Part shown: positions 1 through 8,646 of the stretch, one piece after another
How the letters are laid out: every line of letters begins with the position of its first letter
Position numbering within the stretch: position 1 is the stretch's first letter
From: Methylocystis heyeri
Lineage (GTDB): Bacteria > Pseudomonadota > Alphaproteobacteria > Rhizobiales > Beijerinckiaceae
Direction of reading: 5' to 3'
DNA: 64,000 nt
Assembly: GCF_004802635.2 (NCBI RefSeq)
Contig: NZ_CP046052.1
Coordinates: 4,463,001 to 4,527,000, forward strand
The notes under the pieces: generated by a model
Seen by the model: the letters and a program-made list of their open reading frames with translations, nothing else
Database searches by the model: none
What the model was told of the DNA's origin: nothing
Program-made: the position numbers and the translations under genes

Positions 1-1
1 C

Positions 2-559
2 TGCGCTGCGGTGGCGCTGACGCGATTTGGAGAGTTCAGGACCCGGAGCCTCTTCTTCGGCGCGCTGCACGCCCCCTTGGTGATGCCGGAGGTCGTGCTC
101 GGGCTCGCCCTGCTCAGCGCCTTTGTCTCTTTCGGCATGGAGCGGGGCTTCGTCACGCTGGTGATCGCCCACGCCACCTTCACCATGTGTTTCACGACGG
201 TCGTGCTGGTCGCGGCCCTGAGGTCGTGCGATCCGGCGCTGGAGGAGGCGGCCCAGGACCTCGGCGCCACGGCGCTGCAGGCCTTCGTTCTGGTGGTGCT
301 GCCGTCGGCGGCTCCTGCGCTCGTCAGCGCCTTTCTGCTCGCGTTCACGCTTTCGCTGGACGACCTCGTGATAGCGAGCTTCGCCACCGGGCCCGGGGCG
401 ACCACCCTGCCGATGCGGATCTATTCGCAGGTCAGGCTGGGGGTTACGCCCGAGGTCAACGCGATTTCGACGCTGGCGCTCGCCTGCGTCGCTCTCGCCC
501 TCGGCCTCGCCGCCCTCGCGACCAAAGGGAGGTCGTCGGCGGCGACGGATCTCGCCTGA
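2..559 (+). CDS. ABC transporter permease, PotI/PotC-like (5' end outside window)
   Basis: This is the C-terminal ~185 residues of an inner-membrane ABC permease. The reading frame is open from the first bases, so the true start lies left of the window. Several hydrophobic segments surround the cytoplasmic EAA loop (EEAAQDLGA...), which couples permeases to their ATPase. The segment with SLDDLVIASFATGPGATTLP is typical of the PotC/PotI permeases of spermidine/putrescine importers. By family knowledge it would pair with PotH, an ATPase PotG and a periplasmic binding protein encoded upstream. The polyamine substrate is inferred from family resemblance only. The next gene begins 175 bp downstream on the same strand. 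Confidence 0.85.
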   Translation, partial: CAAVALTRFGEFRTRSLFFGALHAPLVMPEVVLGLALLSAFVSFGMERGFVTLVIAHATFTMCFTTVVLVAALRSCDPALEEAAQDLGATALQAFVLVVLPSAAPALVSAFLLAFTLSLDDLVIASFATGPGATTLPMRIYSQVRLGVTPEVNAISTLALACVALALGLAALATKGRSSAATDLA

Positions 560-734
560 TCTTCGCCGACGGGAGCCGACGCATCGCCATTGACCATGGG
601 TTTGGCCTGCGTCTATCTCTGGGCCTGGTTCCTCGGGCGGGGGGCCAAGTATAAATGCGTTCGATCGACCGGAGCCGCATTTTGTCTCGAACGCCGCGAT
701 TCTCGCGTCGATGCGCTCCAGGAGGACGATGAGA

Positions 735-1892
735 ATGTCGAACCGAGACTACCGGCGCAGTTACGACGCGGGCGCCCGCATCGGGCTGGAGCGTCAATTG
801 CTCTGGTGGGGCGCCGCCTTCGCCGTCCTGGCGGCGGCCTCCTATGCTCTCAGCTCCATTCTCACGCCTTTCGTCGCGGGGACCGTGCTCGGCTATCTGC
901 TCAATCCGGTGGCCGATCGCCTGCAGGCCTGGGGGATGTCCCGGCTCGGCGCCACCATGATCCTCCTCGCGGTGTTTATTTTCATCGTGGTCTCGGCGGC
1001 GCTGCTCATCACGCCCGTGCTTTCGCGCCAGCTTCAGGGACTGATCGCCAGCCTGCCGGGCTATGTCGCCACGCTGCAGGGCCTGTTGACGGAGTGGAGC
1101 GAAAAGCTGACCTCGCATTACAACGCCTTTTTGCAGAAATACGAGCTCGCGGCTTCGGCGCCCACCATCGACCTGCAGAAATACTTCAGCGACGTCATCG
1201 GCGACGGCAGCGCCCTGGCGGCCGATTTCGCGCGGTCGCTGGTCTCGCGCAGCGTGGCCCTGATCAATATCGTGTCGGTCATCGTCGTCACGCCGGTGGT
1301 CGCTTTCTACATGCTGCTCGACTGGGACGAGACCATTGCGATCCTCGATCAGATGGTGCCTCCGCGCTACCGCGAGGATGCGAGGCAGTTGGCGGGGGAT
1401 ATCGACAAGGCGATGTCCGGCTTTCTGCGGGGCCAATCCGCCGTGTGCCTTTTTCTCGGCTGCTGGTACGCCGTCGGGCTGACGTTGATCGGCTTGAACT
1501 TCGGGTTCCTCGTCGGCGTCATCGCCGGCGTGCTCAGCCTCATTCCCTATGTCGGCTCGATCACGGCCTTCGTGCTCTCCATCAGCATGGCGCTGGTTCA
1601 GGACTGGCCGGACTGGCGTTTGCCGGTCGAGGCGGTGGGCGTGGTGAGCATCGGGCTCTTCCTCGACGGCAACGTCCTCTCGCCGCGCCTCGTGGGCGCC
1701 TCGGTCGGACTCCATCCGGTCTGGCTGATGTTCGCCCTTTTCGCCTTTGGAGCCCTGTTCGGCTTCGTCGGCATGATCGTCGCCGTGCCGGTCGCCGCCG
1801 CCGCCGGCGTCATCCTGCGTTTTCTCGCGCGGCGTTATCGGGAGAGCGACTTCTACCTGCGCCCGGCGCAAGGATCGGTGGAGAGCCGCTGA
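735..1892 (+). CDS. AI-2E family transporter / PerM-like permease
   Basis: A polytopic inner-membrane protein of about 385 residues in the PerM/YhhT (AI-2E transporter) family. It has paired N-terminal membrane helices, a central soluble stretch (about residues 95-190), then a C-terminal block of helices with the LIPYVGS motif characteristic of the family. Family members have been linked to autoinducer-2 export or Na+/H+ antiport, so the substrate here is unknown. I chose ATG 735 because AGGAGG at 720-725 is spaced 9 nt before it; in-frame ATGs at 711 and 729 are alternatives with poor spacing. The stop is 6 nt before hdaA, suggesting co-transcription. Confidence 0.88.
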   Translation: MSNRDYRRSYDAGARIGLERQLLWWGAAFAVLAAASYALSSILTPFVAGTVLGYLLNPVADRLQAWGMSRLGATMILLAVFIFIVVSAALLITPVLSRQLQGLIASLPGYVATLQGLLTEWSEKLTSHYNAFLQKYELAASAPTIDLQKYFSDVIGDGSALAADFARSLVSRSVALINIVSVIVVTPVVAFYMLLDWDETIAILDQMVPPRYREDARQLAGDIDKAMSGFLRGQSAVCLFLGCWYAVGLTLIGLNFGFLVGVIAGVLSLIPYVGSITAFVLSISMALVQDWPDWRLPVEAVGVVSIGLFLDGNVLSPRLVGASVGLHPVWLMFALFAFGALFGFVGMIVAVPVAAAAGVILRFLARRYRESDFYLRPAQGSVESR

Positions 1893-1898
1893 TCCGCC

Positions 1899-2591
1899 AT
1901 GGGGGACGGAAAACCGGATAGAAACCCCACGCCTCAGCTTGCGCTGGAGCTGCCTGTCGAACCGAGCTTCCGGCGCGAGGACTTCCTGCCGGCGCCGTCG
2001 AACCGCGCCGCGCTGGAGATGATCGACCAATGGCCCAATTGGCCGGATAACGCGCTGCTTCTGGTCGGGCCGCCGGGCAGTGGCAAGAGCCATCTGCTCG
2101 CCATCTGGGCGCGCAAAGCCGCGGCCCGCATATTCTCGCGGGAAGTCCCGCCGGCCGAATTCCTCGCCGGGGAGAAATTCGCCGCTCTCGGGATCGACGA
2201 CGTCGACCGCTGCGGCAGCGAGCCGGCGCTTTTTCATCTGATCAATTTCGCTCGCGAAAACAGCGTGTTTCTGCTGATGACCGCATCCTCGCGGCCACGC
2301 GCGGAGCATTGGCGGCTGCCCGATCTGCTCTCGCGGCTGCGCCGCGCCCCTGTTGCCGAGATCGAGGCGCCCGACGACGAACTGATGCGGGCGGCCATGG
2401 AGAAAATGTTCCGCGACCGGCAATTGCTGGTCGATCCCTGGCTGATCGATTACGTCGCGCTCCGACTCGAGCGCTCGCTGGAGGCGGCGCGGGCTTTCGT
2501 CGAGGAAGCGGACAGGGAGGCGCTGGCCCGCGGCCGGCCGGTCACCCGCGCCCTTGCCGCGGAGCTCATCGCCCGGCGCGAGGAGAGCTGA
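1899..2591 (+). CDS. hdaA: DnaA-related regulatory protein HdaA
   Basis: A 230-residue single AAA+ domain protein related to DnaA but lacking the DNA-binding domain IV. In alphaproteobacteria HdaA acts with the replicative sliding clamp to promote hydrolysis of DnaA-bound ATP and so limit re-initiation. Visible features are a sliding-clamp-binding motif near the N-terminus (QLALEL, residues 13-18), a Walker A motif GPPGSGKS (57-64), a Walker B-like GIDDVD, and a C-terminal sensor-II helix region. Its length matches the family. It follows the PerM-like gene closely and precedes ppk, an arrangement known from related genomes. Confidence 0.9.
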   Translation: MGDGKPDRNPTPQLALELPVEPSFRREDFLPAPSNRAALEMIDQWPNWPDNALLLVGPPGSGKSHLLAIWARKAAARIFSREVPPAEFLAGEKFAALGIDDVDRCGSEPALFHLINFARENSVFLLMTASSRPRAEHWRLPDLLSRLRRAPVAEIEAPDDELMRAAMEKMFRDRQLLVDPWLIDYVALRLERSLEAARAFVEEADREALARGRPVTRALAAELIARREES

Positions 2592-2658
2592 AAAATCGGT
2601 GATCGCCGCGCGCCTTGTCCTATGGCATTATGAGAACGAAGCGGTCGGAGAAAGAGTT

Positions 2659-4890
2659 GTGACCCAGCAGCAGGTGAGAAACAAGAAGAGGGAAGTGCTG
2701 GAAGCGCTGGCCGGCGACGTCGTCATCGACGTTCCTTCGGGCTCGGACGACCTGCTCGCGTCGCCCAAGCGCTTCGTCAACCGGGAATTGTCGTGGCTCG
2801 AATTCAATTCCCGAGTGCTCGAAGAAGCCTCCAACCGCAATCATCCCCTGCTCGAGCAACTGCGGTTCCTCTCGATCTCGGCCAACAACCTCGACGAATT
2901 TTTCATGGTTCGCGTCGCGGGACTGCGCGGGCAGGCGCGATCGGAGCTCTCCGCCCTGTCCCAGGACGGCCTGACGCCGGCCGAACAGCTCGCCCAGATA
3001 AATGAGCGGGTCGCCGGGCTGACGACCGCTCAGGCGCGCCGGTGGCGCGAGCTGCGCCAGGACATCGAGGAAGTCGGCATCGTCATCGTCGAACCCGGCG
3101 ATCTTTCCAAGGCGGACGGCGAGTGGCTGGAGGATCACTTCCTGACCCGCATCTTTCCGGTTCTCACGCCTCTTGCGGTCGATCCCGCGCATCCTTTTCC
3201 GTTCATACCCAATCTCGGCTTCACCCTCGCGCTGGAGCTGGTCCGGCCGGGCGATCGCAAAACCCTGCAGGCCCTGGTGAGGCTGCCTCAGAAGATCGAG
3301 CGTTTCGTGCGCCTTCCGGGCGCGACCTCCGCCGGCGGTCACGGCCGCGAGCGCTTCATGCTGCTCGAAACACTGATCGTGATGCACGCTCAGCGCCTGT
3401 TCCCGGGCTACATCCTGCGGGGCCAGGGATTGTTCCGGGTCATCCGCGACAGCGACATCGAGGTCGAGGAAGAAGCCGAAGACCTGGTTCGGCTGTTCGA
3501 GACCGCTCTGAAGCGCCGCCGCCGCGGCTCCGTCATCCGATTGGAATTCGCCTCAGACATGCCGATGACTCTTCGCGGGCTCGTCGCGGCCGAACTCGAC
3601 GTCGACGAGAGCGAGGTTTTCGAACTCGAGGGCATGCTGGCGCTGATCGATCTTTCCGAGCTCGTCGCGCTCGATCGCCCGGATTTGAAGTTCAAGCCCT
3701 ATAATCCGCGCTTCCCCGAGCGCGTGCGCGACAATGGCGGCGACTGCTTCCTTGCGATCAAGCAGAAGGATCTCGCCGTTCATCATCCGTACGAATCCTT
3801 CGATGTGGTGGTGCAGTTTCTGCAGCAGGCCGCGCGCGATCCCAATGTCGTCGCGATCAAGCAGACGCTGTATCGCACTTCTTCCAACAGCCCGATCGTG
3901 CGCGCCCTGATCGAGGCCGCGGAAGCGGGTAAATCGGTGACGGCTCTGGTCGAACTCAAGGCCCGTTTCGACGAGGAGGCCAATATCCGCTGGGCCCGCG
4001 ACCTGGAGCGCGCCGGCGCTCAGGTGGTGTTCGGCTTTCTGGAACTGAAGACCCACGGAAAGCTGTCGATGGTCGTACGCCGCGAGGGGGCGGGGCTCGC
4101 GACCTATTGCCATATCGGAACCGGAAACTACCATCCCGTCACCGCAAAGATCTACACCGACATCTCCCTCTTCACCGCCGATCCCGTCATCGGCCGCGAC
4201 GTCTCGCGCATTTTCAACTTCATCACCGGCTACGCCGAGCCGGCGGGGTTGGAGCGCATGTCGGTGTCGCCGATTTCCTTGAAGAAGAAGCTGCTCGAAC
4301 ACATCGAGCAGGAAGTCTCCTTCGCCAGAGCCGGCAAGCCGGCGACGATATGGGGCAAGTGCAACGCGCTGGTCGATCCCGAGATCATCGACGCCCTTTA
4401 TCTCGCTTCGCGGGCGGGCGTCTCCATAGAGCTCGTGGTGCGGGGAATTTGCTGCCTGCGTCCGGGGGTTCCGGGCCTCTCCGAAAACATTCGCGTCAAG
4501 TCGATCGTCGGGCGGTTCCTGGAGCACGCCCGCATCTATGCTTTCGGCGGCGGCTACGCGTTGCCCCATCCGCGCGCGCATGTGTATATATCCTCCGCCG
4601 ACCTGATGCCGCGCAATCTGGACCGGCGCGTCGAAACGCTGCTGCCCATCACGAATCAGACGGTGCATCAGCAGGTCCTCGATCAAATCATGATGGCCAA
4701 TCTGATAGACAACGAACAAAGCTATCGCGTCCTGCCCGACGGCTCCTCCGCCCGCGTCATTCCCGCGGAGGGGGAGGAGCGTTTCAACGCGCACAAATAT
4801 TTCATGACCAATCCGAGCCTTTCGGGTCGCGGGAAGTCGCTCAAGGAATGGCGCCCGCGTTCTCTGCTCAAGCGCAGAGACAATGAGTGA
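2659..4890 (+). CDS. ppk1: Polyphosphate kinase 1
   Basis: Ppk1 reversibly polymerises the gamma-phosphate of ATP into inorganic polyphosphate. The 743-residue protein carries the N-terminal [12 protein letters not shown] signature, and the two PLD-like catalytic regions with the conserved histidines in KTHGKLS and the later [12 protein letters not shown] segment. I prefer GTG 2659 because GGAGAAAG lies 8 nt upstream; an in-frame ATG at 2554 would overlap hdaA by 38 nt and add residues without family resemblance. The stop codon overlaps the ppx start by 8 nt, so synthesis and degradation enzymes are translationally coupled. Confidence 0.95.
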   Translation: MTQQQVRNKKREVLEALAGDVVIDVPSGSDDLLASPKRFVNRELSWLEFNSRVLEEASNRNHPLLEQLRFLSISANNLDEFFMVRVAGLRGQARSELSALSQDGLTPAEQLAQINERVAGLTTAQARRWRELRQDIEEVGIVIVEPGDLSKADGEWLEDHFLTRIFPVLTPLAVDPAHPFPFIPNLGFTLALELVRPGDRKTLQALVRLPQKIERFVRLPGATSAGGHGRERFMLLETLIVMHAQRLFPGYILRGQGLFRVIRDSDIEVEEEAEDLVRLFETALKRRRRGSVIRLEFASDMPMTLRGLVAAELDVDESEVFELEGMLALIDLSELVALDRPDLKFKPYNPRFPERVRDNGGDCFLAIKQKDLAVHHPYESFDVVVQFLQQAARDPNVVAIKQTLYRTSSNSPIVRALIEAAEAGKSVTALVELKARFDEEANIRWARDLERAGAQVVFGFLELKTHGKLSMVVRREGAGLATYCHIGTGNYHPVTAKIYTDISLFTADPVIGRDVSRIFNFITGYAEPAGLERMSVSPISLKKKLLEHIEQEVSFARAGKPATIWGKCNALVDPEIIDALYLASRAGVSIELVVRGICCLRPGVPGLSENIRVKSIVGRFLEHARIYAFGGGYALPHPRAHVYISSADLMPRNLDRRVETLLPITNQTVHQQVLDQIMMANLIDNEQSYRVLPDGSSARVIPAEGEERFNAHKYFMTNPSLSGRGKSLKEWRPRSLLKRRDNE

Positions 4891-6385
4891 GCCGCTGCGG
4901 CCGCGACCGCTCGCTATAGTCGATATCGGCTCCAATTCGGTCCGGCTCGTCGCTTATGAGCGGCTGTCGCGCGCGCCTACGCCCATCTTCAACGAGAAAG
5001 CCATGTGCGCGCTCGGGAAGGGAGTGGTCACGACCGGCCGCCTCGCCGAGGAGGGGGTCGACAAGGCGCTGAAGGCCTTGCGCCGTTTTCGCGCCCTTTG
5101 CGAGACCATGGCGGTCGACGACATCACCGTCGTCGCGACGGCCGCGGCGAGAGACGCCGCCAACGGGCCCGCTTTTCTCGCCTCGGCGCAAACCGCCATC
5201 GGCCGCGAGATATCCCTTCTCACCGGGAAACGCGAGGCCGAGCTTTCCGCTCTCGGCGTCATTTCGGCGATTCATGCTCCCGAAGGCGTCGTCGGCGACC
5301 TCGGCGGCGGTTCCCTGGAACTGATCGACGTCGGCGGCGGCTCCTGCGGAAAGGGCGTGACCTTGCCGCTCGGAGGACTGGCGCTGATGGACGCATCGAA
5401 GCGCTCCACCCGCGAGGCGAGCCGCATCGCGCGCAAGGCCATAGCCGAAGCGAGGCCGCTTTCCGCCTTGAGGGGCCGCACTTTCTACGCGGTGGGCGGA
5501 ACCTGGCGCGCCCTCGCGAGGCTCCATATGCGCCAGCGGAACTATCCGCTGGACGTCATGCACAACTATCGTATCCAGACCAGCGAGGCGGCCGAGTTCG
5601 CGGCCCTGGTCGAACGCATCGACAGCGAGGCGATCGCCGACATAGCCACCGTTTCGGCGGCGCGCCGCCCGCTTCTCGCCTATGGCGCCATCGTGCTCGA
5701 CGAAATCATCCGCCGCGCCAAGCCCAGGGAGATCATCGTTTCGGCGGCCGGCGTGCGCGAAGGCCTTATCTATGAGCGCTTGAGCGACGCCGAGCGCGCA
5801 GCCGACCCCCTGCTCGTCGCGGCCCGCGAGGTCGACGCTCTGATGTCCCGGGCTCCGGGCTACGGCGAGGATCTCATCGGCTGGACCGACGGTTTCATGG
5901 CCTCCTCCGAAATAGACGAAAGCTTCGAGGAGAAGCGGTTGCGCCATACCGCCTGCCTGTTGTCGGACGTGGCGTGGCGCGCCCACCCCGATTATCGCGC
6001 CCAGCAGGCCACCAACATCGTCACCCACGGAGCCTTCGTCGGCGTGGATCACCCGGGCAGGGCCTTTCTGGCGCTCGCCGTGGTGTTTCGCCACCAGGGG
6101 CTCGACGGCGAGCATGGATTCTCGGCCCTGCGGGGGTTGTTGACCACCAGGCTGCTGATCCGGGCGCGGGTGCTGGGCGCAGCGATGCGGGTCGCCTATC
6201 TGCTTTCGGCCTCGATGCCCGGCGTGCTGCCTCTGACGCCGATGCGGGTGCAGCGCAATCGGCTGGTTCTCACTCTGCCCCCGGATCGCGCGGCCCTCGC
6301 CAGCGAGCGGCTCTACGGCCGGGTCAGAGCTCTCGGCCGTCTCCTCGGGTTGGAGGCCGCGCTCGAAATCGCGGCGATCGAATAG
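4883..6385 (+). CDS. ppx: Exopolyphosphatase, Ppx/GppA family
   Basis: A 500-residue ASKHA-fold phosphatase that releases phosphate from the end of polyphosphate chains; some members also hydrolyse pppGpp. The N-terminal phosphate-binding motif ([14 protein letters not shown]) and the second motif ([10 protein letters not shown], about residue 138) are both present. The C-terminal part resembles the helical HD-like extension of long Ppx proteins. It overlaps ppk1 by 8 nt, which supports a polyphosphate function over a GppA-only role. No terminator is obvious in the 100 bp before the next gene. Confidence 0.92.
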   Translation: MSEPLRPRPLAIVDIGSNSVRLVAYERLSRAPTPIFNEKAMCALGKGVVTTGRLAEEGVDKALKALRRFRALCETMAVDDITVVATAAARDAANGPAFLASAQTAIGREISLLTGKREAELSALGVISAIHAPEGVVGDLGGGSLELIDVGGGSCGKGVTLPLGGLALMDASKRSTREASRIARKAIAEARPLSALRGRTFYAVGGTWRALARLHMRQRNYPLDVMHNYRIQTSEAAEFAALVERIDSEAIADIATVSAARRPLLAYGAIVLDEIIRRAKPREIIVSAAGVREGLIYERLSDAERAADPLLVAAREVDALMSRAPGYGEDLIGWTDGFMASSEIDESFEEKRLRHTACLLSDVAWRAHPDYRAQQATNIVTHGAFVGVDHPGRAFLALAVVFRHQGLDGEHGFSALRGLLTTRLLIRARVLGAAMRVAYLLSASMPGVLPLTPMRVQRNRLVLTLPPDRAALASERLYGRVRALGRLLGLEAALEIAAIE

Positions 6386-6485
6386 AGCGTCGCCACCTTA
6401 AACCTTGCTCTTTGCTTGACAGTGTTCCGGGCGCAGGCGATGAGTGCCGCCGCCGGACTGGCGCAACCATCAGTGTGTGGGGCTC

Positions 6486-7481
6486 ATGCGGGTTTTTATC
6501 ACCGGCGCCGCCGGTTTCATTGGTTTCCATCTCTCCCGCCGCCTGCTCGAACTCGGTCATGAGGTGTCGGGCTACGACGGCATGACCGCTTATTACGACG
6601 TGGAGCTCAAGAAGGCGCGCGTCGCCTTGCTCGAGAAAATGCCGGGCTTCAGTTTCACGACCGCGATGCTGGAGGACATGGCCGCGCTCGACAAGGCGGT
6701 CCGGGCCTCGCAGGCCGAGGTGATCGTTCATCTCGCGGCCCAGGCCGGCGTGCGCTACAGCCTGGAAAATCCACGCGCCTATGTCGACTCCAATCTCGTC
6801 GGCGGCTTCAATGTCCTGGAGGCGGCCCGACTCCATCCGGTTCGGCACCTCATGATGGCGTCGACGAGCTCTGTCTACGGCGCCAACGTCGAGGTTCCCT
6901 TCCGCGAGGAAGAGCGCGCCGACCATCCCCTGACGCTTTACGCCGCGACCAAGAAAGCCAATGAGGCGATGGCGCATTCCTATGCGCATCTGTGGTCGAT
7001 TCCGACGACCCTGTTCCGCTTCTTCACCGTTTATGGTCCCTGGGGCCGCCCGGACATGGCCCTCTTCAAATTCGTCGACGCGATCGAGGCGGGACGGCCC
7101 ATCGACGTCTATAATCACGGCGCCATGGCGCGCGACTTCACCTATGTCGAGGATCTCGTCGAGGCTATCGTCCGCCTGATGGAACGCCCGCCGACGGGCC
7201 CCGGCGAGGGCGCCGGAACATCGCCGGCGGCGCCGTGGCGGATCGTCAACATAGGCCGGGGCGAGCCGATAAACCTGAACGATTTCATAGAAATAATCGA
7301 AACCAAGCTGGGAAAGAAGGCGATCCGCAACAATCTTCCCATGCAGAAGGGCGACGTTCCCCAGAATTTCGCGGACAGCTCACTGCTCGAAAGCCTGACC
7401 GGTTACAGGCCGACGACGGGGGCGGTGGACGGCGTTTCCGCTTTCATCGACTGGTACTACGCCTGGCGCGATCGCGTCTGA
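6486..7481 (+). CDS. NAD-dependent epimerase, UDP-glucuronate 4-epimerase-like
   Basis: A 331-residue extended short-chain dehydrogenase/reductase. It begins with the NAD-binding glycine motif GAAGFIGFH directly after the chosen ATG, then shows the catalytic triad region with SSVYG and the YAATKKANE (YxxxK) motif. The best family match I can suggest is the CapI/GAE group, which interconverts UDP-glucuronate and UDP-galacturonate for surface polysaccharide; UDP-glucose 4-epimerase is an alternative. An upstream in-frame ATG at 6444 would add 14 residues ahead of the Rossmann motif and is unlikely. The gene stands alone between ppx and chpT. Confidence 0.88.
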   Translation: MRVFITGAAGFIGFHLSRRLLELGHEVSGYDGMTAYYDVELKKARVALLEKMPGFSFTTAMLEDMAALDKAVRASQAEVIVHLAAQAGVRYSLENPRAYVDSNLVGGFNVLEAARLHPVRHLMMASTSSVYGANVEVPFREEERADHPLTLYAATKKANEAMAHSYAHLWSIPTTLFRFFTVYGPWGRPDMALFKFVDAIEAGRPIDVYNHGAMARDFTYVEDLVEAIVRLMERPPTGPGEGAGTSPAAPWRIVNIGRGEPINLNDFIEIIETKLGKKAIRNNLPMQKGDVPQNFADSSLLESLTGYRPTTGAVDGVSAFIDWYYAWRDRV

Positions 7482-7598
7482 CATCGTTCATATCGCTGCA
7501 AATCGAGCCAAAGTCTCGGCAAAGCCCGCAGGAGTCGTTCAATACATTTTAATTGGAAAACGGCCGAGCTTTCCTTCCGGATCGTCAGGAGCTAAAGA

Positions 7599-7622
7599 TT
7601 AACGAAATCATTACAGTGATTC
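7599..7622 (+). promoter_or_regulatory. Candidate CtrA-like box and GANTC site upstream of chpT
   Basis: A TTAA (7599-7602) followed after 7 nt by ATTAC resembles the CtrA box TTAA-N7-TTAA with an imperfect second half. A GATTC (GANTC, the CcrM methylation target) follows at 7618-7622. Together they suggest cell-cycle control of chpT. The match is weak and no promoter hexamers are clear. Confidence 0.35.
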
Positions 7623-7734
7623 GTGTACCTCGTTAGTCTCCTATGCGAAATCGCGCCGGCTTCGCGCCTGCCCGCGTCGCATGTCTCGCGTCTCCGTGGT
7701 GTTCGGCTCCAGGGGACTTAAGCTGGATGACCCC

Positions 7735-8412
7735 ATGACGAAATTCGCGCTCGACTCCCTCGATCTCGCGGCCTTGCTCGCCTCCCGCGTCTGCCACGAC
7801 GTCATTTCGCCGGTCGGAGCCATCGTGAACGGCCTGGAAGTCCTGGAGGAGGAAAAAGACGCCGAAATGCGCGGCCATGCGCTGGCGCTCATCAAATCCA
7901 GCGCGGCGGAAGCTTCCTCGCGCCTCCAGTTCTGCCGCCTCGCTTTCGGCGCCGCCGGCTCCAAGGGCTCCTCGATCGACACCGGCGACGCCGAGCACGT
8001 CACGCGCCAGCTTCTGGCCGACGAACGCACGCGGATCGAATGGAGCGTGCCGCGTGTCCTGATGGCGAAAAACAAGGTGAAGCTGCTGCTCAACCTTTGC
8101 CTCGTCGCCGACGCTGCGGTTCCCCGCGGCGGAGACATTTCGGTTTCGGCGAAGGGAGACGGCGACGAGATAGCTTTCCATATCGAGGCCAAGGGAACCA
8201 ACGCGCGACTAGCGCCGGGTCTCGCGTCGCTTCTGATCGGGGAGCCGGAAGAGGGCGTTATCGATGCGCGCTCGATCCAGGCCTATTATACCGGCCTCAT
8301 CGCCCGCTCCTGCGACCTCGAGATCTCCCTCGCCCTCGCCGGCGACGTCGTGACCATCGATGCGAAGCCGCTGACCCTCGAAGCGGAACAGCTTCAGAGC
8401 GCAGTCGCGTAA
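7735..8412 (+). CDS. chpT: Histidine phosphotransferase ChpT
   Basis: ChpT relays phosphate from the hybrid kinase CckA to CtrA and CpdR in the alphaproteobacterial cell-cycle circuit. The 225-residue protein begins its four-helix dimerisation part with the conserved SRVCHDVISPVGAIVNGLE segment, in which His21 is the expected phosphorylated residue; the rest is a degenerate ATPase-like domain. I prefer ATG 7735 because known ChpT proteins start close to this motif; ATG 7681 is an in-frame alternative adding 18 residues. The location next to a chemosensory operon and ctrA fits its role. A GC-rich hairpin follows the stop. Confidence 0.9.
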   Translation: MTKFALDSLDLAALLASRVCHDVISPVGAIVNGLEVLEEEKDAEMRGHALALIKSSAAEASSRLQFCRLAFGAAGSKGSSIDTGDAEHVTRQLLADERTRIEWSVPRVLMAKNKVKLLLNLCLVADAAVPRGGDISVSAKGDGDEIAFHIEAKGTNARLAPGLASLLIGEPEEGVIDARSIQAYYTGLIARSCDLEISLALAGDVVTIDAKPLTLEAEQLQSAVA

Positions 8413-8436
8413 AGCCGACCCCCTTTTTAATTGCTC

Positions 8437-8464
8437 TCCCGCGGCGCCCGGCGGCCCCGCGGGA
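8437..8464 (+). terminator. Hairpin after chpT
   Basis: Arms TCCCGCGG (8437-8444) and CCGCGGGA (8457-8464) form a perfect 8-bp stem 24 nt after the chpT stop. There is no run of T after it, so intrinsic termination is uncertain. Confidence 0.35.
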
Positions 8465-8516
8465 ATTTCGCAATCATTTGAAGTCTTTTAACCCCTGTGC
8501 TCCAGAGTTCGACCCG

Positions 8517-8619
8517 CTAGAGCATGTTCCCAAAAAGTGCGAAGCGGTTTTTGGAAATGAACATGCTCCCTCAGTGAGATTTGGAGCGCGTTCGACTGCG
8601 TTTGAACCGAACGGGCTCC
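8517..8619 (+). repeat. Composite palindromic repeat, family R1, full copy
   Basis: Two modules in tandem. Module 1 (8517-8567) has arms AGCATGTTC / GAACATGCT around an inner CCAAAAAG...GGTTTTTGG. Module 2 (about 8584-8619) is a GAGCGCGTTCG...CGAACGGGCTC palindrome. The same architecture recurs at 18022-18124, module 1 alone at 17961-18014, and an inverted copy of the 8560-8619 part at 13081-13140. Confidence 0.85.
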
Positions 8620-8646
8620 TGCTGCGCTTGCGGCGCGGATGCGGCC

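Noticed and set aside
456-2423. Long open frame of 655 codons on the minus strand
   Set aside because: Opposite to PerM-like and hdaA genes, low-complexity His/Arg-rich translation with no motif: a shadow of GC-rich coding sequence.
2554-2658. Longer start for ppk1
   Set aside because: Overlaps hdaA; GTG 2659 has a well-spaced ribosome site and matches family length.
6416-6444. TTGACA upstream of the epimerase gene
   Set aside because: Perfect -35 but the -10 position reads GATGAG, which matches poorly; not listed as a promoter.
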